NCBI GenBank assembly: GCA_001640655.1
Contig: LXGT01000024.1
Location: 62,001 to 126,000, forward strand
Source: Endoconidiophora laricicola
Lineage: Eukaryota; Ascomycota; Sordariomycetes; Microascales; Ceratocystidaceae
DNA: 64,000 nt
Reading direction: 5' to 3'
The position numbers were made by a program, and so were the translations under genes. Positions 48,665 through 60,596 of the stretch are shown here, piece by piece (within the stretch, counting starts at the first letter, position 1; every line of letters begins with the position of its first letter). A model generated the notes under the pieces. The model had not been told where the DNA came from, did no database searches, and saw nothing but the letters and a program-made list of their open reading frames with translations.

Positions 48665-49249
48665 ACGACCAAGACTCCCGCTGCTAGGATTACAAAAAAG
48701 CCGCCAAAAGACTGTAGCCCTCCCCCCCCCTTCTAAGTCGCTGGCTTGACCATCTTTGCCAAATTAGCATTGAAATCAGCGACTAACGCTGCTATTTTAA
48801 ACCTCCCCGCAACAGAGAGAAGAGAAATACGCATATGCGATAACCTATAAAGGCTCTCGTCCCATGTCAAACAAGCTCTCTGATCCAGCTTCATCTTCTT
48901 TCATCCAAGTCTGGGGTGTTTAGCATCGTTTCCCACTCAGCCAACCAGTTCTTTTTATAAACCCATCTTCTTGTCCGTTCGGCTAGCTAGCCAAATACCC
49001 CCCCCCCCACACCATACCNTATCCTTGGACAATAGCATGAAATTACTATCCGTAGTTGGATGGACTATTTTCCCATCTAGTACAAGAACTAAAAACACTG
49101 CCTGTTGTTCCTCCCCTCATCCGTCAGCAAGGCTTCAAACCCTCAGACATTCTTTTTCTCTTTCAAGATTACCGCAGGCCAGACTTAAGCTTTTCTTCTT
49201 CTTCTTCTTTTTCTCTTCCTCCTCACCCTGCTCTTCCTCTTCCTGCGCT

Positions 49250-51271
49250 ATGGAGAGCGCCGCCGGTGAAGGTATATCCCCCGGCAAACTCTCAACTACA
49301 ATTGCCGGCGGTTCATGGCCACCAAGTACCATGTTTCCGACGCCGCCTCTACCATCGGCGACTGATATTATTTCCAGCGGTCGTACATCATCTACATCAT
49401 CACACCCAGACGACAAGCGGAACGACGGCTACGACCAGGCCCATAGTTTTGGCAGTGGTACAACCTCTGCTAACAGCCCCCAAGGCTCACGGACACGACA
49501 AAGTGAGCGTTCATCAGCAAAACAAGCAGCAAGCTCCAGCTCTAGTACCCTAAGAGGCGGCAATTTGGCTTGGGAGACTAATACTGGCAGCGGCGCAAAT
49601 AGTGGCAGCAGTCGGGCAGAAAGAAACAAAGCCAGCAGTAGAAGCGGCGGCAGCGGTAGCGGCGGCGGCAAAGACCGTAAACAGAAGCAGAAGGCTACTT
49701 CCACAGATGACGATACCAACCTCAAGCTTGCCTGTCCTTATTACCAGAGAAATCCCAACGGGCCAAGACTAGAACGGTCTTGTGCTGGCCCGGGATTTCC
49801 ATCAATTCCCAGACTAAAGTCAGTAACTATAATGGCATGGCGAGCCTTTTCTCTTCTTCTTCTTCTTTCCTTTTGACGGACGATTCATCTGCAATTTCAC
49901 CAAATTGCTAACTAGAAGGCTGCTCATATAATCTAGGGAACATCTCTATCGCCGCCACATGTGCTTCAACTGCCAACGCTGCCGTCGGCAGTTTGAGAAG
50001 GAAGCAGATCTAGATGCGCATCATCAAGCTATCAATGCTTGTATATCTAACTCTGTGACACCAGATCGCGACTTTGGGTTTGGTAAGAGCCAAGAACAAG
50101 AACTACGGGCGAAGAAGCGCGGTATGCAGTGGCGAGACGTATACAGTATTCTGTTTCCTGACGACGATCCATCAGCGATGCCTCTCCAATGTAAGTTGAA
50201 AGACTTCAATATATGCCTACTTTGTCCTTACCTAGCTACTAGCTATCTTTCCCCCCCCCCCCCCCCCCCCCCCCCCCTGGCAAACAAACTAGATAATTTA
50301 GCATCCCCACGATAGATTAGATAAGTTTGTCGTCTCGAAATTTAGCAACTAGGCTAGTCATCGCATTGGCACTAATTGATCACAATGATTTCATCTGATC
50401 ATCCCGCATCGCCCCTTTCTTCTCAGGTCATCCTCTAACGCATTTCATTTCTGTTGCTTCTGATTGCTATCCAATCCCTGGTCGTACAAGCGAAAACTAA
50501 CGTCGCACCTTCCCTGGTTGCCTTTTGGGTATGACAGGCTATAGCAGCGAGATTGTTGACAACATCGTCAACTACGAAGCGTACCTTCGAAGAATTACCA
50601 TCGATCAGTTACCGGGAGAAATTCAGCGCCAGTTCCAGGATCTCGATCCGCGTCTTGTAGAGCGTTTAGCGGCGCAAATTCCTAACATGATTGTTAATAT
50701 GATTTCGTCTGCAAGCACCTCGTATGGAATTTCACATGCTACAGGACCAGAAGCTTACACACTTCCAGTTCTTCAGCCACCTACACAAACTCACCCGCAT
50801 CCTCATCCACACCCACACCCACACCCACACTCGCATTCAAATCCACATCCGCATCAGCAACAATCAGCTTATGCTCCAGTGCAGCTACCATCCATGGCCC
50901 CAAGCCATCTGCCTCACCTGGAGACTCAGCAGCTTCATTCTTCACACCACCAGTCGCAGCAGTCTCAACAGCCACAGTCTCGCCCTCTGCACGCTATTAT
51001 CGGTCTGAACATACCAACTCGTATTACAACATCCCCTAACCCTACTGGATCTGCAGAGTACATGTGGACTGACAGGTCAGCGGCTCCTGCGCCCCAGCCT
51101 CCGCCGAGCGAGTATGACAGTGCGCCAATGAACTACCCTATGCAGCCTCAGCCAGGATTGCAACCACAGGCTGGACTGCCTCAATCTACAGCAAACCTAG
51201 ATTATAATATGTCAGACATCAACCAGTTTGGCACTGAGGATACTTCATGGCCTCATATATCGCAGCAGTAA
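49250..51271 (+). CDS. C2H2/zinc-finger-like fungal protein with His-Pro repeat
   Basis: Three exons, 49250-49818, 49937-50190 and 50538-51271, give 518 residues. The start is the ATG at 49250 (MESAAGEGISPGKLS); upstream in-frame sequence includes an ambiguous base and low-complexity Phe/Ser runs and is excluded. Residues 1-155 are disordered and Ser/Gly-rich. From about 160 comes the cysteine/histidine module common in Pezizomycotina: LACPYYQRNPNGPRLERSCA, then GPGFPSIPRLKEHLYRRH across intron 1, then FNCQRCRRQFEKEADLDAHH. QWRDVYSILFPDDDP follows, also typical. These proteins are annotated as C2H2-type or hypothetical; DNA binding is plausible but unproven. The C-terminal half has alternating His-Pro (PHPHPHPHPHPHSHSNPHPH) then Gln/Ser/Pro-rich sequence, resembling activation or condensate-forming regions. 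Intron 1 uses GTCAGT. Intron 2 (347 nt, GTAAGT...GACAG) contains a C27 run. Confidence 0.85.
50251..50277 (+). repeat. C27 homopolymer inside an intron
   Basis: Twenty-seven consecutive C in the second intron of the zinc-finger-like gene, 60 bases past the donor site. The transcript would carry poly(C); the other DNA strand is G27 and could form a G-quadruplex. Exact length is uncertain. Confidence 0.9.
50806..50832 (+). repeat. CACCCA-type repeat encoding His-Pro
   Basis: Tandem hexamers (CACCCA and CATCC variants) encode alternating His and Pro in the zinc-finger-like protein. Variant codons such as CAT/CAC show it is not a recent pure expansion. Confidence 0.8.
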
Positions 51272-54092
51272 AACCATTTACTCCTTTTCTTGTTCTTTTT
51301 TTGTCTGGTATCTTTTATATTCGCTCTATTTTTGGTCATAAATAACATGGAGACTCTCCTTTTGCTCTTTCATTATTGTTCGATACGGTCAGCTAGAGTT
51401 ATAGAACATCATCCTTATTTTTGTTTTAGTTTCTTGCTATTTTGTACATCTAATTATGGCGACGGGGTAATTTGTCGTTTGTCAGTTAGGTTTACATAGC
51501 AATATTAGTTCAATACAAGCTGATTTCCAAAATTAAAGTGGCGCTATACGTTGATCATATCAAAATGTCTTGAATATATCACTTTACATTTTCTACCACA
51601 TAACATAGCCATGATTACTATGATTAGTAATTAGTAATTGGATCATCGTATTATGTTCAGAGAAATTGTATGTAAGACAATGATATCAAAGCAACTAGGA
51701 GCTACGACCAACTCACCGCATCCTGTATAGAACAAATAAACGACTTCGAACCCAGTCCCACTCATCATTGTTTGGCATAGACAGAAGTAGCCACTCGTGA
51801 GACTCGCTTACACAGCTAACCTAACCAAAGACCCTGCCTAATATTGTCTAAGACCATTGCCAACACAATGTGCGTGCCAACCCCACCCATAAAACCAACA
51901 GGCCAAATGGTAATATGGTAAAATAGTATTGCAAAGGTCCTAGTCAATATCTACAATTCCGTACGAGCTCCTTTCATTATCTGTAACTACGCTTGACAGC
52001 GTCGGATATATGTTTTAGGTAGAGTTGTTGACCGCTATCAGACTAATATTTATGTCTTAAAGTTCCATACATACACTCATGGTAGCGATGGAGGGGTGTA
52101 AGATTAAGAACCACGTAGTAGCACTATATGAGGTAGCTATATGTAATGAAGGTGGTGGCGTAGGGCAGCAATGCAGGACTCAGTATTATAAGGACGCCTC
52201 ATCAAAGGTGCCTGCCTACAAAACAACATGATGAAGCATGGTCAGCTTTCATGTATAGCTAACAATCAGCTTGGGAAGAAATTAAAGTTCAACAATCATT
52301 GAGCCACCGTCAACAAGCTGAAATAGTCACAGCGGGCGTTGATTATAATCGAATAAGATGACTTCGCACACGAGAAAAGCTTCGATGTCCTCTATTCCGT
52401 ACTGTTGTTGAGACCACCCTGTAACTAAAGTATGCATTCTTCAATCGTTGCTCAGGGGTTCAGTAGGGAAGAAATGCTTATTATTGTAAGGGTTTAGTCA
52501 GGGATTTGCAGGCCCGCCATGTGCTTCATCGTTCGCATACACGTAGCTCACTTTCTTGATCTTGCAGCCCGTTTTACCCCTTTATTTTTTTTCTTCGCTT
52601 GTCTCTCTTAGCAAAATCAGGTAAATCTAGTATTTCATCAAGTGACAGCGTTTATTTAAACAGCTATTAGACAAACACTAGGCGAATAACTTGGTTTGAC
52701 AAGGTTGGATTGCGCTGGATTCTCGATGACGCCTTACTACTATGAGGGGATTGGGCGAGACAAACGGCTACAGAGACACCTATTCACAACCCTTCACCTG
52801 ATGCGACATATCCCTACATGATCAGGTATAGTAAAACGCCGTATAGCAACATGCCTTGTGTGTGGAATCAAGATATCAGCTATAGCCTCAACAGCAACAT
52901 AAGCAATGACCTATGTATTGGACATCATGTTACAACCATATGTATATATGTCTAGTACAGGTTTTTTTTTTCATTAATAATCGTATTCAGTTTCTATAGT
53001 ACTAATGGTTGAAATGATGCGATTTTGATAACAGATGTAACAATGTAAGACTCGACTAAAAATGGAAGTTGCGCCCTCGACTTTTTGTGGATCCTATCTT
53101 TATGCTGAACTTCGAACGTTAAACGTTGAGCGTCTGTGCCACCTTAGCATGTCTAGAAACAGAAACTGCAGCTCAGACTTCGATTCGTACGTAGTACAAC
53201 GAGATATCTATTATCAACGACAAACTTTCGTTGGGATATTGATCTAGTTGGACACTGAATATAATATCTCTTGCTGCTTATATAAGCTCAAAGAGGACTT
53301 GGCGGTACAATCTTTCATAGTAAACAAAGAGCCACTTGAAAGAAACAGGCAGTCTTTATCCCTGTGCTACGGGTCACACCAAATACTACTAATAACTGAC
53401 TTCGTTGGCATACTCCATTAGTAGGAAACAACAACTTGAGAGTTAGACTAAATCTTTTTAATAGTAGCTGTAAATGGTACAGGCCAAATGACGGCATAAT
53501 AAGACTTTGGCAACCTAATGTATATGACTTACAAAGATGACAAAAGCTCTTTCTCCCTTGTCAGACAACGATGATGATGAAAGAAACAATCGACGCAATT
53601 GACAGCTACTTGATTAAGATCTTCCACCAAGCAACACTCTGAAACATGGATAACAATAAGTACCTTTGGCGGGGAGGATAGAAGACTGATCAAAGAACTT
53701 CAGAGATTCTGGCCAAGCCTAGCCCGGCACTTTCTGTGCATATCAACTATACTGGCTTTGGCAACAAAGAGTCAAAGAAGTAGACAAAGAAATTACCACT
53801 AAGTCTAATAGCAACAATTGTACACTTTGTAGCGAGATTTGACAAGATAAAAGACTGGCACGTCTCTATGAAATTTACTTTTGTTTTTTCTTCTTTTCTT
53901 CTTTTCCTTTTTTTCAATCTCTTCCATCGCTTCATTTCATATTTTGTGCTTCGAAAACACTACTTATTTTATGCATGGCTACTACTAGTCGGTGAAATAT
54001 CACTTAGCCCAAATAAATAAGCCATCCGAATTTTGTTTGGAACACACCTAGCTACTCTATCTTATATTACGCCTGATACTAGTTTTGCAGAT
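51272..54092. other. 2.8 kb intergenic region
   Basis: AT-rich, no convincing gene on either strand. The segment just before 54093 ends TTTTGCAG followed by ATATGG, which looks like a 3' splice site two bases before the ATG. An untranslated first exon with a leader intron is therefore possible. Confidence 0.45.
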
Positions 54093-56707
54093 ATGGTACT
54101 GGGTATCCCGTTCGGAAACCTCATAAAGGCGATGAAGAGCCGCAGTTTCAATGGTATGTTCTGTTTTCTACTTGAAATTCACTCCGTGCGGGCATGATAA
54201 ACTAACATTTCATAGGATCGCCTCTCAATCCCAATAGCCGTGTCACTAAGACCGTCTCGCCTAAGCGCAAGACTTCCTCTGATAGCACGGATAATATTAA
54301 AAGTCTTCTCAACTTTACTGCTGATGCTCCATCTAAAGCTCCTTTACCGCCCGGATCTGTCGGCGAAACCTTTGGCACCTTTTTGCCACACTATGAGCAC
54401 ACTGGAGCGGCCAAGCCTGTAGAACTCCGTACTCTCTTCGATACCAAGACCGGCAAGCTGCACGCCAAGTATAGCAACTGGAAGTCTTCTGCTATCCTCG
54501 ATTCAATGAATATCACCGAGAAGAAGGCTAATGGCTTCATTTATGGCGTCAAGCCATCTGCCAACAAGGAGTTCAAGTACAAACTGCTACAATGTCCTGC
54601 TAAAGACTGCGGCTTTGTTACCAAGGTCACTGACCCTTCTGTTCTGGCGAGCCACATGGATTCCCAGCATCCGCGCCATCCATGCCCCGTGTGCGGCGAT
54701 GTCAAGTATGTGAAGATGACGACCGTGTCGCGTATTTCGCACATCAAGACTCGCCACCAGGGCTACAAGGCCTCAGTACTGAACATCAACGACCAGGGTC
54801 TGGAACCAAATACTAATGGCATTGCCCGCGGCCCTATAGTCGACCGTTCTGTATCTCAGAAGTCGTGCAAGCCTGTTGCCAATGTTGAGGAGATTGCTTA
54901 TCAGTACTGCGACCGCTGTGGCCGAAGTCATCTGCATCTGAGCGGTTCGGAAGATCGCAATAACCACGACCTGGTCTGCTATCCAGACTCTGTTGAGGGC
55001 CGCGAATGGTGCAATGCCTGTGGACTGCTGTACTGTGATACGCCCGAAGACGCTGCTATCTTCAACAGCACGCACCCTCACCGCTGTGGTCCGATCAATC
55101 CTAAGATTACGTTCTGTGGCGAGTGTGGACTGAAGCAGGATGCCACTGACAAGCAGACTATCAAGAACCACAGCTCCCAGTGCTGTGGCTACGCTGCCTT
55201 TACCGCCAAGTTCTGCCCTTACTGTCGTATGCAGTTTCTAACTGGTTGGCAGCCACTAGTCCGAAACGGTCACATTGCCCTGTGCAACAAGAGACCCACG
55301 TATGGTCGTGCTAAGACGCCCTATGATCTATACCCTGACATGCTAGCACCTCGCAAGCATAGTTTAGAGGAGGTGGATGATGTCCCGCAGCAAGTTACTA
55401 TGAAACGGCCTCGTATCATCCAGGCTATCGGTTTTAAAACATCAAAGGCGCGCATTCCTCTTCCTGACATCCGTTCTCACAACTCTTTGCCGAATGGTGA
55501 TGCTATTGTTTTCAGCCGCACAGCCAGGAGAAAGCCCGTCGCTAAGAAGGCCGCTGTTTCTACAAAGAACATTGCTTCCACCGCCATAGTTGGACGGTCT
55601 ACTGGCCAGATAACTCCTAAGCCTACTCCTAAGAGAGTCTCAAGGCTAACAGCCAAAACTGCCGCTAAAGTTGCTGCGGAACTCGCCATTGATGCCGCCG
55701 CAGCTTCGAAGGCAGTCAAGACCTTTAAGGGCGTGGCGCCAAAAAACCGTAACGACTCGGGCTGGCGTGTCGCCTCGCCGACCTGGCCTATATCTCCCAT
55801 TAGCAGCTTCGTTGTTACGAACGACATGTACTGTTCTCGCTGCTTGCGCCGTGCCCCACAACCACCAACTGGACGCGCTAAGAATAAGACTACTGATGAG
55901 CCTTCTTACCAAGAGCAGCTTGCGGCCCATGAGGACCCCACGACCGGCTGCGGCATCCCGCATCGCCGGGGCGATCCCGACATCTCTGGCGTCGGCCTGC
56001 CTAATCACAGTGGCTGGATTGATATCAAGAAGTCGTATAACGGTAAAAAGCTAGGTGTCATGTTGCTACGTGATCAGTTCAACTCCAAGTACCCGTTGTA
56101 CATCAACACAATGTATCCTGCTGACGGCTCCAACAACCGCCAGGCTGTCTGGGACAACGACCCTAACAACCCCAAGTGGTCGAACAATTGGGCACTGCCG
56201 TGGCCTCCCTATGCTGGCGAAGGTCCTATTCCTGGCACTAGCGCTATGCCAGATAACGGCCGCATTAACATCGACGACATAAGTGATGATGACATGGATC
56301 TCAACAGCGCCGATGAAGATCAATGTGATAAGGAGGGCGAGCAGGAGTTCGATGCCTCTGCTGCTGCCGAGGACGATGCCACTGCCGCTGCTGCCGATGA
56401 GGCTCAGATGGCTCTAACAGTAGTTGACTGCATTGAACGTGTTGATACGCCAGAGTTCCAGTCGGAAGAGGAGGACGAGACTATGAGTCAGTCTGACGAT
56501 TCTTACAATAGCAATGCTAGCCTCCCTGAGCACCGCAAAGGCAAGAAAGCCAAGAAAGTCAAGAAAGCCAAGAAAGTCAAGAAAGCCAAGAAGTTAAAAA
56601 GCAAGAAGGATAAAGAAGACGAAGGTGCCTACAAACCGGCTCGTGGTGAAGAACGCGACGATGGCGTCATGACTGATGCTAGTGGCCTGGCCAACGGGGA
56701 CCTATAG
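54093..56707 (+). CDS. Cysteine/histidine-rich multi-finger protein with acidic and lysine-repeat C-terminus
   Basis: Two exons, 54093-54153 and 54216-56707, about 850 residues. The start is the ATG at 54093 (MVLGIPFGNLIKAMKSRSFN); the intron is GTATGT...CATAG with a CTAAC branch site. Metal-binding motifs come in series: CPAKDCGF...SHMDSQH at about 147-175, then CPVCGD...HIKTRH at about 178-205. CDRCGRSHLHL follows near 252, CNACGLLYC near 286, FCGECGLKQD near 320 and FCPYCRMQFL near 353, each with later Cys/His partners. Further on are a basic Ala/Lys-rich region and another CSRC pair near 560. An acidic stretch (DISDDDMDLNSADEDQ) precedes a lysine repeat (KKAKKVKKAKKVKKAKK) like a nuclear localisation signal. 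I do not recognise the family. Nuclear nucleic-acid binding is the natural inference. Frames beginning at later codons would lose the first 76 residues. Confidence 0.78.
56543..56592 (+). repeat. 9/18-bp tandem repeat encoding KKAKKV
   Basis: Five units of AAGAAAGCC or AAGAAAGTC alternate, giving an 18-bp higher-order unit, then a diverged AAGAAG unit. It encodes the lysine-rich tail of the multi-finger protein (about residues 797-813). Copy number probably varies between strains. Confidence 0.85.
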
Positions 56708-57180
56708 AGATAGGTTGCTTATAATTATTGTCGGGTGTAGGGCGCTGTACTGCATATAGATCTGGCTTGCCTGTTTTCTCTTTTGTTGAAGTTTTCTTCC
56801 AGGTTTTCCTGAAGCTTTCTTTTTTTGTCTGTTAGTTTTGTTTGTCATTAGTTCCCTTTTAAATTTCCTCAAGACCCAATGTCAGTCTCTTTTATCTCAT
56901 AAGCTAAAAGGAAATTTTTGAGGTGAGTATACTCTATAAATTCACGAACTGAGACGGAGAAAGCACGAAATTGAAAGATTGGCTATTATATAATGTTAAT
57001 ATAAACTAGATAGAGGAACTCCAAAACTCCTACTGTTACAATAGGCTACTGTATAGCCTTAGAAAAGATACGTGAAGCTTAAATAACAGCCTTGATATGC
57101 TAAGGATATGACGATGATGATGAACAAAAAACAAGTGAAAAATAACACAAAGAAAGGTGTTTCCCGAAGCTACGGAATGA
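56708..57180. other. Convergent intergenic spacer
   Basis: About 470 bp between the stops of the multi-finger gene (plus) and PIG-S (minus). T-rich after the plus-strand stop and A-rich towards the minus-strand gene, as expected for polyadenylation regions on both strands. Confidence 0.5.
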
Positions 57181-58923
57181 TCATCGTAACTTCTTAGCCT
57201 TGGTTGCAACTGCTTCCTGCTTGCGCTTCTTCCATGCCATCAGCTCTGACACTAATCCCATGATAAGCGCAGTTCCAACCGGCCCAAGAAGTGGCAGATA
57301 AACAGCAACTTTATGTTCATCGGGAAAATAAAGTTGGCCAACCATGCTCTTTTCGAAGAAAGCACGCTCAGCTTCCGCTTCTGCGATACGAGCATGTTCC
57401 AGAGCCTTAGCAGAGCCGAGGTTAGAACAGGCTTGCTCAAGGTGAAAAAGACTCTTCGCGACACCATCTGAAACACTCTGAGGAATTGAGATGGAAGTCA
57501 AGGCCTGGGAAAGGCGAGCTAGTGAGCCTAGGCTAGAAGAAGCATGCTTCAACAGATCGGCAGAACGAAGGCGGGATAAAGTAGACAGGCGCAGTGGTAA
57601 CGAGCCGCTTTGTGGTGTGCCTAAAAGAGAAAGCAAATGGCCAGTGAAGGTCAACATGGGATCTTTCAAAGTATCAGCTGAGACATGGTTAACGTCAGCC
57701 GAAAGTGGCAACAAGTACACAGAGCCCCATTTCGGAATTAGCCAGGATTGCGACGTCTCAGTCTCAGACTCGCCCAGGCGAATGGTTTGGTTACCAACGT
57801 AAACGATGAAGTTGATAGTAGGAGCTTCGCCGATCGAGGGAGACAATGACCATTCAGCGCCATTGATAAAGGAAGAGAGCTCTTCACGGCCAAGCACAGG
57901 AGAGTGTACACCAGGTGCTGAGTAGAGCTGTACCTGGGTGTCGACAGTGAAATTGTGAATTGGTTTGAGAACTTCGAGCATGGGCTGGATATATTGCTGG
58001 ATAGCAGAGTCGATGTCCCATTCATTCGGCCTGGCACCAGAAGTAAACAATGAGAAAGTCAGATGGTACGCCGGAGCGTTCTGGATCGACCGTGTTGAGC
58101 GTTTATCTAATACTTCAAGAAGACTAGGCTCGAGACTTTTGTCGGGTGCGTCTGAAGACAGATACGCTAACATGGCGCGCTCCTCGGCAAAGGTTGATTC
58201 GAGTTCAGAAGCAATGTATGTTGCTAGTTCTGATGTAGTTGCAGTTCGTGATGGCAAAGCGCCAGGCGAGTATGTCACAGACATAACGGTGGCATAGGCG
58301 TCAAGATTCGCGCCAATTCCGTCGCCAGGCGTAAGATCAATGGTCAGTGCAGGTACAGGTGAGTAATGGGTTTCCCGCTGTAGGCGTAGCTGGTGGCTAG
58401 GTGACTCGGCATCAAGGCTATCTAAAGCATTTTGGGTAAGGTGTATAAGAGTCTCGGCTTCGGAGTCAGAGAGAGCGCCAGTGCGCACGGAGATCTGGAG
58501 GGGAAAGACAGAGTTGCAAGCCTAATTATATATTTTAGTAAAACCGAGCTCTAGTGAGGGATAGATAGGAAAGTATCGGAGCTCTTAACACCAAAGTATA
58601 CTGCTATTGGCGAGCGAATCGTTGCCCCCAAGACGTACCTGGCCATCCGCCCACTTCATCATTTCTTCCAGTGGCAATGGCGCACGATCAATGGCGGTCA
58701 GTTTCCACCAGATCGGCACGCCGAGAAAAAGAACAACAGCCCAGAAGGACAGCACGACGTTGAAGCGGCGTTGCTGGTCAATGGGAGATTCTGGTGGCGG
58801 CTGCTTTTCGAGCGAAGCATCGTCATCGTCGATTTGTGATTTTGGTGTCGTTGTTTTCGTGTTTTGGGCGTCAATGATTGATGCATCTGATGGCGGCACA
58901 TCTGGTGTTAATGAGAACACCAT
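57181..58923 (-). CDS. GPI17: GPI transamidase component PIG-S (yeast Gpi17)
   Basis: Two exons on the minus strand, 58923-58639 and 58494-57181, about 532 residues; the intron is GTACGT...TCCAG. The start is the ATG at 58923 (MVFSLTPDVPPSDAS). After an acidic cytosolic leader, residues about 54-73 form the first span (FNVVLSFWAVVLFLGVPIWW), followed by KLTAIDRAPLP, the PIG-S signature. The central lumenal domain includes FIVYVGNQTIRLGESETETS and LIPKWGSVYLLPLSA. The second span lies near the end (VAVYLPLLGPVGTALIMGLV), followed by a Lys/Arg-rich cytosolic tail (KKRKQEAVATKAKKLR), which fits ER retention. PIG-S is a non-catalytic subunit of the ER transamidase that joins preformed GPI to proteins after removal of their C-terminal signal. 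Length and topology match the family. It diverges from the Fat1-like gene. Confidence 0.93.
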
Positions 58924-60596
58924 TGTGGACGTGTGTTTGTGTGATAATCGCAGTGTATATATCGAAAGTTCAAGCCTGCGATGTGGACGAAAAAGCTGTA
59001 AATCTAGCCGTCAAAGCTCGAGGCGCAAATGATTATCAAGTCAGCATGCTATTCAAGATAGCTTCCCAAGCGCAATCCATTCTCCTTGGACACGATAACC
59101 TTAATTGGAAGCTGACAGCACAAAGGCCATTCACGCTAACGCCACATCTCATACTTATGTGGCGCTAGGGTCAGTCCACTTTAAAGTAGTTCTTTTACTT
59201 TGCGAGGTTAGGTCTTAGCAAACCAAGCAAACTTGTTCGGTCTTAGACAGCGGTTCTACTTCTGATTAATTGACAATGCAAAGCCATACACTATAATCAC
59301 ATTCTAATGATGTGACAGCTTCAAGCTTCAGATCAAGGGTTACAGATACTGTAAGTAAGTACTTGTACCCGCTTACCCTATCACATATATCGACCGTACC
59401 TAGAAACAAGTAGCCAAGTTCCACAACGAATGTCCATCCTCGACCTCCAAGCCTACGCATATTTAGTTTGACATCATAAGCTGAAAGAGAGTTAGAAGTC
59501 TAAGAAGCTCTAGCTTCCAAGTCATTCATTCTATGGTTAAGAGTTTCCGCGCGACGGTCGTACAATAGTAGCCGCTACACTATATTACTAGTAAATAAGT
59601 CGGAAGTGGGCTTAAGCTTTAGTAGCTTGATGTGACCTACCGTTAGCACAGCACCTCACTTCACATGCGCCAGCTAGCCATTTTCTTCCACGAGTTATAA
59701 TGCTTCACTATTCATAAAGTACTCCCATCTTATTTTCACTAAAGAATAATGGGCAGGTCTCTACGACCATGCTGCCGTGACTGGGAAAATCAACAGATCA
59801 TATCAAGGCTTCTCTTTGCAAAGAACGGAACGGCATCTTTGGCATCTTAAAGCCTCAAAGTCAATAGGCACGATGGCGTATAGTCCAGTGGTGCTTTTAT
59901 CAGCCGAAAGCCACCGCGCTTGCTGCTGGGTGCCCTAAAACGTCCTAAAACACGCCCATTTTGAGTCTTTGGGCTAAGCTAATATTACATCGCGATAATA
60001 GTCTGTCGTACTTTCACAAGACGGCTCGCGATTTCTCTCCCCCTTTTTTCATGTTTATGGTTGCAGACTCACTTCTTCGCGATCGACCTCGGCTCGATCT
60101 TTCTCCAGAACCAATAGCAGTCCGCATTGTACTTCTCTCCTTTCTGCAGTGCAGAGCTTATCAACACGAGACTTCACCTCCGTCGCCTAGACTTGGCGAC
60201 GCAACATCAACATTCCCGAATCTCCTATATTAAATGCTATCCATCTTTTTCTTCTGCTTTTGCTAGTATCACTTAGTTCGCTTCTGCTCGATCATGATCG
60301 GAGCATCTTAATACCGACGATTTTTTCTAATATTACTAAGAGAGAAACCCGCCTCGCCTTGTCGGCTAGGCCAGTGCATCAGGTTATCAAAAAAAAATTA
60401 ATTTAAAACTACGGCATATTAAGATTGCGCAACGTTGGGCCTGAAATTGAGAGCAAAACGGCGCTTCTAGCAGCTTTCTAAACTAACTAGTGCACATCTG
60501 AGACGGTTCTACTCTCAACCACCAGCTATCCATTACTACTTAAAACGATACCACTGCCAAAGATCCTTTCGCTGCATGTAAAGCTTCCACTTAAAC
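58924..60596. other. Divergent promoter region between PIG-S and the Fat1-like gene
   Basis: About 1.7 kb with no convincing gene. Frames at 58878-59168 and 59961-60233 are short and featureless. The region must hold both promoters. One CCTCGG element occurs on the Fat1 side, listed separately. Confidence 0.5.
60087..60092 (+). promoter_or_regulatory. CCTCGG, possible fatty-acid-response (FarA/FarB) site
   Basis: CCTCGG, the core bound by the Aspergillus fatty-acid regulators FarA and FarB, occurs about 505 bp upstream of the Fat1-like ATG. A single 6-mer is weak evidence, and its complement CCGAGG also occurs in spacers elsewhere in the window. Confidence 0.25.

Larger units (their letters stand above)
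34738..49249. other. 14.5 kb region without a convincing protein gene
   Basis: No frame on either strand combines length, codon choice and recognisable domains. The first 0.6 kb is pyrimidine-rich and probably 3' untranslated sequence of the Kelch-BTB gene. The longest frame is 176 codons (43808-44338, minus); it is Ser/Leu-rich, starts at TTG and looks spurious. Between about 42170 and 43000 the DNA has the character of a fungal promoter and 5' leader: CT tracts, a 9-codon upstream-type ORF and a stem-loop. A second such zone runs from about 46900 to 49249. C runs with ambiguous bases lie at 43233-43251 and 48998-49019, and a degenerate GAGCCT repeat at about 45665-45721. I favour long non-coding transcripts and/or a very long leader for the gene at 49250. 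Confidence 0.5.

Noticed and set aside
51740..51770. Minus-strand GGGTTCGAAG, resembling a tRNA B box
   Set aside because: The flanking bases do not pair into a T-arm stem and no A box or anticodon arm lies upstream.
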